A DNA stretch of 5,114 nt from Candidatus Tariuqbacter arcticus. GTDB taxonomy: Bacteria; Electryoneota; Tariuqbacteria; Tariuqbacterales; Tariuqbacteraceae. Location of the stretch: positions 1 through 5,114 of the forward strand of contig JABMRZ010000023.1 in assembly GCA_013202315.1 (NCBI GenBank), in the 5' to 3' direction. The stretch's first letter is position 1. Each line of letters starts with the position of its first letter. This document shows, one piece after another, positions 1 to 5,114 of the stretch. The translations under genes were made by a program, and so were the position numbers. Below the pieces are notes generated by a model, which did no database searches, was not told the origin of the DNA, and saw nothing but the letters and a program-made list of their open reading frames with translations.

Positions 1-4
1 AATG

Positions 5-62
5 ACGAATATGGGTGCGGTTTTTGATAAAGCTATAATGATACAAAATATTTAATATTCGT
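5..62. repeat. Spaced inverted repeat downstream of the kinase gene
   Basis: The 8-base arm ACGAATAT (5-12) is the exact reverse complement of ATATTCGT (55-62), with 42 bases between the arms. The right arm overlaps a 13-base AT-only palindrome, AATATTTAATATT (47-59). The element lies immediately beyond the kinase stop codon (complement of 65-67). It could mark the boundary of the transcript, but the long loop, the lack of a GC-rich stem and the lack of a clear T tract argue against a standard intrinsic terminator. In a sequence this AT-rich, chance is a real possibility. Confidence 0.25.
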
Positions 63-64
63 TC

Positions 65-1765
65 TTAACTACCCGCCCTCACCGGTAAAATGATTATGAA
101 AGAGCTGCCCCTGTTAAGCTGGCTGTCGACTACGATTTTGCCGCCTAAGTTCTTGATTATACCATAACTCACCGACAGCCCCAATCCAGTGCCCTTGCCC
201 ACACGCTTGGTCGTATAGAACGGAAGGAAAATGCGGGACATCTGTTCCTTGGTCATCCCTTTTCCGGTATCGCTAATCGATATTCTAATCTTGTTATCAT
301 CCATCGAAGTTCTTATAGTTATCTTGCCTGGCGGGGTGATGGCGTCGACCGAATTCTTCAGGATATTCAACAGAACCTGATTGAGTTGATTCCAATCGCT
401 GACGATATTAGGAATATCCTCACCGAATTCGCGCACGATTTCAATATTGGAAGTTGACATTTCCCGTTCCAAAAACCCGTCCACGATTGCGTCTATGAGG
501 TGATGCATATCGAAGGGCTTCAACTTCACCTCAGTCTTGCGCACGAAACTCAATAACTTCCGAGTGATATCACGCCCTCGGAACACAGCTTCATATATAG
601 TGTCCAAATGGGGAGCGAAATCCTCCGGTTTGGGATTCATATTGAATTCCGGATTCATCATATCTTTCATCAGACCGACCTTTTCGCTGATTATAGCGAG
701 CGGGTTGTTGATTTCATGTGCCACACCCGCCGCCAATTCCCCCACAGAAGCCAACTTTGCGGCGTGTTCAAGTTGAGCGCCGGTAACATCCCGCTCACGC
801 TGAAACTCCACCATTTTCTTAGCTCGGGAGATGATTACCACAAAGATAATCACGAATATCAATATGGAAAATCCGATTATATTCAACTGCGTCCCTGAAA
901 AAAGTTGACTCCTGTGCCGCTCCGCCCATTGCACAATAATCGCCCAATCGGCGGTTTTCAGCCAGGAATAGGCATAATTATGCGAAACACCTTCAATCTT
1001 GACTTTCTCATTCCCCAATTTTTCCGTTTGTGGTGGAATGATGGATGAGGTTTCCAAAGGAGTCCCGACATGGGGGGTTACCAGCTGATAATAACCGTCT
1101 TGATTAACGATGGAGGTTAAAACTTCATCCGACCCCGCCAAAGAAGTAATATACGCATAGAACTTCTCAGTATCCAGAGTCGCTCGCAAAACCGCATATT
1201 GTCCGTCAATAACCCGGCTGACCGCTAAAGTAAAATGAGGCTTCTTGCGAAAACCTAAATATATATCGGTAATAATGAAATTTACCTCGCTCTCGTTCAA
1301 TTGGATAAACCACGATTCGCCGCTGTAATCCTTCTTTTCCAACGATGGATAAGGCCCCGCATAAGCGTACTGAACGCCGGATGAATCGAAATAACCGACA
1401 TCGATAAAAGTATCGCTGTCCTTTCTTAGTTCGTCCAGTAATTCTTGCATCATTTCAGAAGAAGGCGGTATCTGCAGTTTGGGATCGTCGATTTGATTAT
1501 CCAAATTCACCAGTCGTTCTCGCAGAAACAAATCCAGCATATTCGATTGATATTCTGCGATGGATTTTAGGTGAAGCAGACGCCCTTCTTGTGAAATGGC
1601 GTTGTATTGGAAATGGAAGTAAATGGTAAGGAGTATGAGGGGAACTAAATAAGTGATAAACAAGCGGAGAACATTCTTACGCTGAAGTTCTTTATAGTGC
1701 TTTTCACTCAATAAGCTTCCACGGGCGGAGGACTTAGTATCATTATCCGAAGATTGCGCGGGCAT
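65..1765 (-). CDS. Membrane sensor histidine kinase with periplasmic dCache domain
   Basis: A 566-residue two-component sensor kinase that autophosphorylates on a histidine and would pass the phosphate to a response regulator. In order: a hydrophilic N-terminus (1-30), TM1 (about 32-52), an extracytoplasmic double-Cache sensor (about 55-285), TM2 (about 294-313), a short helical linker, HisKA and HATPase_c. The dCache shows the typical YAGPYP (135-140), KDY (145-147), W152 and TDIYLGFR (166-173) segments. The H-box is AHEINNP with phospho-acceptor H350; the ExxN after it (E351-N354) suggests it can also act as a phosphatase. The N-box is around N467-A475, G1 is DTGKGM (499-504), the F-box is around F513 and G2 is GKGTGLGL (523-530). 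The layout resembles DctB/NtrB-type kinases. There is no HAMP, PAS or receiver domain. The ATG start gives a complete TM1; only a weak purine stretch (GAGA) precedes it. It is divergent from the binding-protein operon and no response regulator is adjacent in the window. The ligand cannot be read from sequence. Confidence 0.95.
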   Translation of the reverse strand: MPAQSSDNDTKSSARGSLLSEKHYKELQRKNVLRLFITYLVPLILLTIYFHFQYNAISQEGRLLHLKSIAEYQSNMLDLFLRERLVNLDNQIDDPKLQIPPSSEMMQELLDELRKDSDTFIDVGYFDSSGVQYAYAGPYPSLEKKDYSGESWFIQLNESEVNFIITDIYLGFRKKPHFTLAVSRVIDGQYAVLRATLDTEKFYAYITSLAGSDEVLTSIVNQDGYYQLVTPHVGTPLETSSIIPPQTEKLGNEKVKIEGVSHNYAYSWLKTADWAIIVQWAERHRSQLFSGTQLNIIGFSILIFVIIFVVIISRAKKMVEFQRERDVTGAQLEHAAKLASVGELAAGVAHEINNPLAIISEKVGLMKDMMNPEFNMNPKPEDFAPHLDTIYEAVFRGRDITRKLLSFVRKTEVKLKPFDMHHLIDAIVDGFLEREMSTSNIEIVREFGEDIPNIVSDWNQLNQVLLNILKNSVDAITPPGKITIRTSMDDNKIRISISDTGKGMTKEQMSRIFLPFYTTKRVGKGTGLGLSVSYGIIKNLGGKIVVDSQLNRGSSFIIILPVRAGS

Positions 1766-1821
1766 AACAATCTCATACGTTACTATTGATATTGAGGCGA
1801 ATTAGTCGGTCAAATTGCTGT

Positions 1822-1850
1822 TTTATAACAATTACTACATCTTTCACTAA
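1822..1850 (-). promoter_or_regulatory. Candidate extended -10 promoter for the kinase
   Basis: Reading leftward, TGTTATAAA (1830 to 1822) fits an extended -10 element (TGn followed by TATAAA, five of six bases of the sigma-70 consensus). A 17-base spacer would place the -35 at 1850-1845, which reads TTAGTG, a poor match. Weak -35 elements are typical of extended -10 promoters. Transcription would start near 1815, leaving a leader of about 50 bases before the kinase ATG. This is a consensus match by eye in AT-rich DNA, so chance is a serious alternative. Confidence 0.35.
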
Positions 1851-1982
1851 ACAATTTTATTCAAATTACTTTTTTCACTAACTTAATATAATAAATGATA
1901 GGCTGAATTTCAAGATTCTTTAATGGTTTTCTATGAAAATTTGTTGATTACTCAGAATACATTCCTGATTATTTTCTTGATA

Positions 1983-2011
1983 TTAAACTTTTAAACAAAT
2001 ACCTTTATGAT
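1983..2011 (+). promoter_or_regulatory. Candidate sigma-70-type promoter for the binding-protein operon
   Basis: TTAAAC (1983-1988) and TATGAT (2006-2011) are separated by 17 bases and lie about 50 bases upstream of the binding-protein ATG. The -10 matches the consensus at five of six positions; the -35 is weak. A nearby alternative pair is TTAAAC (1991-1996) with TATACC (2015-2020), 18 bases apart. In AT-rich DNA such matches are frequent, so this is a candidate only. Confidence 0.3.
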
Positions 2012-2062
2012 AATTATACCTTAAATTCAATTGTCCTGCTTCTATTATTTCGAAAGCAAATT

Positions 2063-3049
2063 ATGACTAAAATAAAACCCATGTTAATATTAATCCTGAT
2101 ATGGGCGGTTTCATCCTTTCCAAATGAAAAAGAACCGGTGGAAATATCTTTTCTCCCCCATTGGCAGCCTCAAGCCCAATTCCCAGGCTATTATATCGCG
2201 CTTGAAAAGGGATTCTACAAAGACAATGGACTAAAGGTAACGATTATCCCCGGAGGACCAACTCAACCAACTATTGACAATCTGAAAAGCGGCAGGGCGG
2301 ATTTCATCAGCACTTTCCTCACTACCGGGATTGAAAGCAGGGCCAGCGGCTTAAATTTAGTGAACATAGTACAACTTTCTCAGTGTTCCGCCTTGATGAT
2401 TGTGGCGAAAAAAGCGAGCGGCATTCAGGTTCCCCAAGATTTGGATGGTAAAAAAATTGGGATGTGGCGCGCTGAATTTCAACTTCTGCCTAAAGCGTTC
2501 ATAAAGCAGTATGACCTCAATATGGAAATCGTTACCATCCAAAACACTATGAATCTGTTTCTTTCCGGCGGCATAGACGCCGCCACCGCAATGTGGTATA
2601 ACAAATACCATACGCTTATAAATTTCGGCCTCGACCCCGATGAAATGACAACTTTTCATTTCTATGATTACTGCGATTTGAATTTCCCCGAAGACGGTAT
2701 TTATTGCCTGGAAGAGTTGTATTGTCAGAAACCCGAATTGTGCAGAGCTTTCGCCGACTCTTCCATCGAAGGGTGGCTTTATTCATTCGAGCATCAGGCG
2801 GAAGCGGTTGAAATCGTTATGAAATTTATGACCCAAGCTCACATCCCCGCCAATTCAGCCCACCAAAAATGGATGCTGGCGAGGATGATAGATTTATTCA
2901 TGCCGGATTCGTCCGGCGCAGAATTGGGACATCTCGAAAAAAATACCTACCTTAAAGTTGCGGATAGACTTATCGAATGCGGATTGATTGAAACAATTCC
3001 TCCATACGAACAATTTTATAAAGGGCGCGCGTCTTATGTTAAAGAATAA
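2063..3049 (+). CDS. NMT1/THI5-like periplasmic substrate-binding protein
   Basis: A 328-residue secreted protein of the SsuA/THI5 (NMT1-like) binding-protein family, which usually captures small organic ligands such as pyrimidines, flavins or sulfonates for ABC importers. It starts with a short basic N-terminus and hydrophobic core (about 7-16) followed by a polar stretch. Cleavage is plausible after A15-V16-S17; no lipobox cysteine is present, so it should be soluble in the periplasm. The family signature is the segment LPHWQPQAQFPGYYIALEKG (31-50), followed by FYKDNGL and an IIPGGP loop (61-66). K130-IGMW (132-135) and the SGGIDAATAMW stretch (168-178) are also typical. The CCCFC motif of yeast THI5 HMP-phosphate synthases is absent, so an HMP synthase is unlikely. 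Four cysteines (C204, C215, C221, C227) cluster within 24 residues. The ATG has only a weak GAAAG (2052-2056) ahead of it. No permease or ATPase follows; the gene instead runs 14 bases into the sensor phosphatase. The ligand is unknown. Confidence 0.9.
   Translation: MTKIKPMLILILIWAVSSFPNEKEPVEISFLPHWQPQAQFPGYYIALEKGFYKDNGLKVTIIPGGPTQPTIDNLKSGRADFISTFLTTGIESRASGLNLVNIVQLSQCSALMIVAKKASGIQVPQDLDGKKIGMWRAEFQLLPKAFIKQYDLNMEIVTIQNTMNLFLSGGIDAATAMWYNKYHTLINFGLDPDEMTTFHFYDYCDLNFPEDGIYCLEELYCQKPELCRAFADSSIEGWLYSFEHQAEAVEIVMKFMTQAHIPANSAHQKWMLARMIDLFMPDSSGAELGHLEKNTYLKVADRLIECGLIETIPPYEQFYKGRASYVKE
3020..3025 (+). promoter_or_regulatory. Ribosome binding site that decides the phosphatase start
   Basis: The purine run AAAGGG lies 10 bases before the ATG at 3036, inside the end of the binding-protein gene. 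It supports the ATG at 3036 over the in-frame TTG at 2988, which would add 16 mostly polar residues ahead of a normal K-rich N-terminus and TM1. The overlap with the upstream gene suggests translational coupling. Confidence 0.55.
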
Positions 3050-4976
3050 AGGAATCGCTTTCAAGCTTATTCTCTTGATAGGGGTGTGCGGAGCGTTGAT
3101 TCTACTGGCGATTCTGGGGGTAAATTATTCCTTCACCAGTAAAATCGTTCATAATAACCTCAAGGATAACGCTAAGAATCTCGCCCTATCCACCGTTCAC
3201 CAAATCGAAGCGGTTCTGAACCCCATCGAAAAAGTGCCGGAAAGTCTGGCGCAATTCCTCCAACGCTCCGACTATGATGAACAAACACTCTTGGAAAATC
3301 TTAAAGCGGTTGTTGTCAATAACCCGGAAATATACGGCGCCGCAATCGCCTTTGAACCCTATGCCTTCAGGAATGATTCACTCTATTATTCGCCCTATTA
3401 TTGCAAAGAAGGCGACACCGTCAGACTCACTTATATCGGAGGTGAAAACTACCAGTATTTCTATTGGGATTGGTATCAAATCCCCAAATCTTTGAACAAG
3501 CCGATATGGACAGAGCCGTATTTCGACGAGGGGGCGGGTGAAATCATTATGTCCACCTATTCCGTCCCATTTTATAAATCAACCGATGGTGAAAAGAAGC
3601 TGATGGGTATTGTAACCTCGGATATCTCTATGTCCTGGCTGCAGGCGATTGTGGATTCGATAAAAATTTATGAAACAGGTTACGGTTTCCTGATTTCACG
3701 GAATGGAACGGTGATAACTCATCGTAATTCGAGTCTGATAATGAACGAAACGATTTTCAGCCTGGCTGAAACCCTGCGAGATTCCACTCTACGCGAGATT
3801 GGGCGGGGAATGATTCGAGGCGAATCCGACTATGTGCCGATTTCCAGCTTGACTGACGGGCGGCAGAGTTGGATGTATTATGTTCCTCTCCCTTCCAGCG
3901 GGTGGTCGTTGGGGGTGCTGTTCCCTGAAGATGAGTTGATGTCTGATATTGCCTTGTTAAGTAAAATTCTATTAGCGGTGGGGATAATCGGATTTGTCCT
4001 GTTGATAATAACCGTCATTCTCATCGCCACCGGCATCACCCGCCCATTGCGATTATTGGTGAGCGCCACCGAAGAAGTCGCCGCCGGTAACTTCGACTTG
4101 GTAATAACCGCCCCCAAAACCGGCGGCGAAGTTGGCAAGCTCACCGAATCCTTTAGCTCTATGACAGTATCTTTGAAAGACTATATCGAACAATTGACCG
4201 AAACTACCGCCGCCAAAGAACGAATAGAGAGCGAATTGCAAATCGCCCACGATATTCAGATGAGCATCATCCCCAGGATGTTCCCCCCCTTTCCCGAAAT
4301 GGAAGAATTCGATATCTTCGCCGATATTAAACCCGCAAAAGAGGTGGGCGGCGACTATTACGATTTCTTCTTCATCGATGACGACCATCTCTGCTTCACC
4401 ATCGGTGATGTTTCGGGTAAAGGGGTGCCGGCTTCGCTGTTTATGGCGGTTACCAGGACGCTGATCAGAGCCAAGACCATCCGCGGATTATCGCCGGCTC
4501 AAGTGATGTGCAGAGTGAACGAAGACCTCTGCTTGAACAACGAAAGCGGGATGTTCGTCACCATTTTCCTGGGGTTTTTTAATATCCGAACGGGCGAAAT
4601 CCAATACTGCAACGGCGGGCACGATGCGCCTTATATAGTTCATCCGAATGGAAAGGTTGAACCGATGGGTGAGCCGGATGGATTGCTTGTAGGAGTGATT
4701 GAAAATTTCGATTATATTACGAACAAATTCAAACTCGAAGCCGATGACGCGTTAATCCTGTTCACTGACGGCGTCCCTGAAGCTATGGATGTGAATGATA
4801 ATCTGTTCTCGAAAGAAAAATTGGTGGCGCTGTTGGAACGAATGAATGACACCGACCCGGAAAAAATGACAAAAACCGTCTTTCACGCGGTGCAGGAATA
4901 TGAAAAAGGGGCTGTGCAGTCTGATGATGTCACCATCTTATCCTTAAAGTATTATGGTGATGGCGGGAAGGTGTGA
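3036..4976 (+). CDS. Membrane sensor PP2C phosphatase (RsbU/SpoIIE type) with dCache and HAMP
   Basis: A 646-residue transmembrane serine/threonine phosphatase. Members of this family dephosphorylate STAS-domain anti-sigma antagonists or similar partners in partner-switching pathways. In order: TM1 (about 11-29), an extracytoplasmic dCache domain (about 35-300), TM2 (about 311-333), HAMP starting at ITRPL (334-338), a coiled linker with the family-typical LQIAHDIQ (401-408), and the PP2C domain. The dCache carries D145-W146-Y147, WTEPYFDEGAG (158-168) and VTSDIS (D196). Metal-binding and catalytic motifs are all present: GGDYYDF (D440), GDVSGKG (D458), NGGH (526-529), FTDG (D578) and DDVT (D631). 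It should therefore be active, with periplasmic signals passing through HAMP to the cytoplasmic phosphatase. The ATG at 3036 is preferred over an upstream TTG (2988). The gene overlaps the binding-protein gene by 14 bases, implying co-translation and a shared role. No STAS, anti-sigma or sigma-factor gene is visible, so the target is unknown. Confidence 0.95.
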   Translation: MLKNKGIAFKLILLIGVCGALILLAILGVNYSFTSKIVHNNLKDNAKNLALSTVHQIEAVLNPIEKVPESLAQFLQRSDYDEQTLLENLKAVVVNNPEIYGAAIAFEPYAFRNDSLYYSPYYCKEGDTVRLTYIGGENYQYFYWDWYQIPKSLNKPIWTEPYFDEGAGEIIMSTYSVPFYKSTDGEKKLMGIVTSDISMSWLQAIVDSIKIYETGYGFLISRNGTVITHRNSSLIMNETIFSLAETLRDSTLREIGRGMIRGESDYVPISSLTDGRQSWMYYVPLPSSGWSLGVLFPEDELMSDIALLSKILLAVGIIGFVLLIITVILIATGITRPLRLLVSATEEVAAGNFDLVITAPKTGGEVGKLTESFSSMTVSLKDYIEQLTETTAAKERIESELQIAHDIQMSIIPRMFPPFPEMEEFDIFADIKPAKEVGGDYYDFFFIDDDHLCFTIGDVSGKGVPASLFMAVTRTLIRAKTIRGLSPAQVMCRVNEDLCLNNESGMFVTIFLGFFNIRTGEIQYCNGGHDAPYIVHPNGKVEPMGEPDGLLVGVIENFDYITNKFKLEADDALILFTDGVPEAMDVNDNLFSKEKLVALLERMNDTDPEKMTKTVFHAVQEYEKGAVQSDDVTILSLKYYGDGGKV

Positions 4977-5005
4977 AAGTATGAAAGTATGAAAGTGTGA
5001 AAGAA
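4974..5005 (+). repeat. Four tandem 8-bp TGAAAGTA-like repeats at the phosphatase stop
   Basis: Units are TGAAAGTA (4974-4981), TGAAAGTA (4982-4989), TGAAAGTG (4990-4997) and TGAAAGAA (4998-5005). The first TGA is the phosphatase stop codon. The array could change length by slippage, but losing or gaining downstream units would leave the stop in place, so it should not alter the protein. A simple-sequence repeat; no function can be read from it. Confidence 0.8.
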
Positions 5006-5032
5006 TAAGCCGCTTTAATCAACGAAACACAC

Positions 5033-5057
5033 AGTAAAGGTCCTGCAAATCTTTACT
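5033..5057 (+). other. Weak hairpin downstream of the operon
   Basis: AGTAAAG (5033-5039) and CTTTACT (5051-5057) are perfect 7-base complements, with a possible G-U pair closing a 9-base loop. The hairpin lies about 55 bases after the phosphatase stop, a reasonable place for a transcript end. The stem is AT-rich and no T tract follows on either strand, so a standard intrinsic terminator is not supported. It might protect the mRNA end or be a chance pairing. Confidence 0.3.
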
Positions 5058-5064
5058 CTGAAAA

Positions 5065-5099
5065 TAGGAATTAGGATTTAGGAGTTAGGAGTTAGGGGA
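5065..5099 (+). repeat. Tandem 7-bp TAGGANT repeats
   Basis: Five consecutive units: TAGGAAT (5065), TAGGATT (5072), TAGGAGT (5079), TAGGAGT (5086) and the diverged TAGGGGA (5093-5099). The heptad is G-rich on the plus strand. Its units end directly in the palindrome at 5095-5110. Such degenerate heptads occur between genes in several bacterial groups; no function is established from this sequence. Confidence 0.8.
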
Positions 5100-5110
5100 T
5101 TGTAATCCCC
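5095..5110. repeat. GGGGATT/AATCCCC palindrome, possible dispersed repeat cut by window end
   Basis: GGGGATTGTAATCCCC is a perfect inverted repeat of 7 bases around a central GT. The core strongly resembles short hairpin repeats scattered between genes in many bacteria (REP-like elements), and it lies four bases from the window edge, so the full element may continue to the right. As RNA it would form about a 6-pair GC-capped stem with a tight loop, which could also help end or stabilise the operon transcript. Copy number cannot be judged from one occurrence. Confidence 0.5.
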
Positions 5111-5114
5111 GTTC

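Larger units (their letters stand above)
1766..2062. promoter_or_regulatory. AT-rich divergent intergenic region
   Basis: This 297-base gap separates the start codons of the kinase (leftward) and the binding-protein operon (rightward). It is much richer in A and T than the flanking genes and has no credible coding frame, so it should carry both promoters and any operators. Candidate promoters in each direction are listed separately. The best hairpin I see is TTTTC-TAT-GAAAA (1927-1939), which is too weak to call. I found no convincing long operator palindrome, riboswitch or sigma-54 GG/GC element. Confidence 0.6.

Noticed and set aside
34..39. Perfect TATAAT on the plus strand
   Set aside because: No -35 lies at a suitable distance (the expected position reads ATGGGT), and it would transcribe antisense into the kinase gene. 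Likely chance in AT-rich DNA.
2..55. Open plus-strand frame ending in TAA at 53-55 (reads ...TNMGAVFDKAIMIQNI), which could be the 3' end of a gene converging on the kinase
   Set aside because: Only 17 codons are visible, no domain can be recognised, and another plus frame also stays open to a TGA at 25-27. There is too little sequence to choose; the bases left of the window would settle it.
537..898. Two overlapping plus-strand frames (79 and 96 residues) opposite the kinase
   Set aside because: They are antisense to the conserved HisKA region and TM2 of the kinase, overlap each other and have no recognisable domain. They are shadows of the real gene.
1927..1939. Small hairpin TTTTC-TAT-GAAAA in the divergent spacer as an operator or terminator
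   Set aside because: Only five mostly A-T pairs with a 3-base loop; expected by chance in such sequence.
1977..2011. TTGATA (1977-1982) as a better -35 for the TATGAT at 2006
   Set aside because: The spacer would be 23 bases, too long for a sigma-70 promoter; the weaker TTAAAC at 1983 has the right 17-base spacing.
2357..2659. Minus-strand frame of 100 residues inside the binding-protein gene
   Set aside because: Antisense to a well-supported family member, with no domain and no promoter context.
3274..4388. A plus-strand frame (3274-3495) and two minus-strand frames (3878-4144 and 4053-4388) within the phosphatase
   Set aside because: All lie in other frames of a gene with intact conserved motifs; the minus frames overlap each other and are low-complexity Gly/Phe-rich or Thr/Asn-rich translations typical of shadows.
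5065..5114. CRISPR array or telomere-like sequence in the TAGGANT repeats
   Set aside because: Units are 7 bases with no spacers, so not CRISPR; five degenerate units next to a palindrome at an arbitrary window edge do not support a replicon end.

Overview
The window holds three genes in a divergent layout: a membrane histidine kinase on the minus strand (65-1765), and a two-gene plus-strand operon of an NMT1/THI5-like periplasmic binding protein (2063-3049) and a membrane-bound RsbU/SpoIIE-type PP2C phosphatase (3036-4976). All three reading frames are intact and all catalytic motifs are present. The genes are of moderate GC, the 297-base divergent spacer is very AT-rich, and the right edge carries short tandem repeats and a palindrome. 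This looks like chromosomal DNA of a Gram-negative-type (diderm) bacterium, because a binding protein with a cleavable signal peptide but no lipobox implies a periplasm. The sensor domains resemble those common in Desulfobacterota and in uncultured lineages such as Zixibacteria or related FCB-group phyla. That placement is an impression, not a demonstrated assignment.

Layout: 1-64 is a short AT-rich stretch downstream of the kinase, with an inverted repeat and no supported gene. 65-1765 is the kinase (TM, dCache, TM, HisKA, HATPase). 1766-2062 is the divergent promoter region. 2063-3049 is the binding protein and 3036-4976 the phosphatase (TM, dCache, TM, HAMP, coiled linker, PP2C); these two overlap by 14 bases. 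4977-5114 has no gene but holds four 8-bp repeats, a weak hairpin, a run of 7-bp TAGGANT-like repeats and a 16-bp GGGGATT/AATCCCC palindrome.

How the genes may work together (inference): no ABC permease or ATPase accompanies the binding protein. It is translationally coupled to a phosphatase whose sensor domain faces the same compartment, so the binding protein may present a ligand to, or share a ligand with, the phosphatase rather than feed a transporter. The divergent kinase adds a second dCache sensor. Neither output partner is in the window: no response regulator for the kinase, and no anti-sigma factor or STAS antagonist for the phosphatase. The window therefore looks like the input half of a signalling system. 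Each component belongs to a known family; only the combination is potentially noteworthy.
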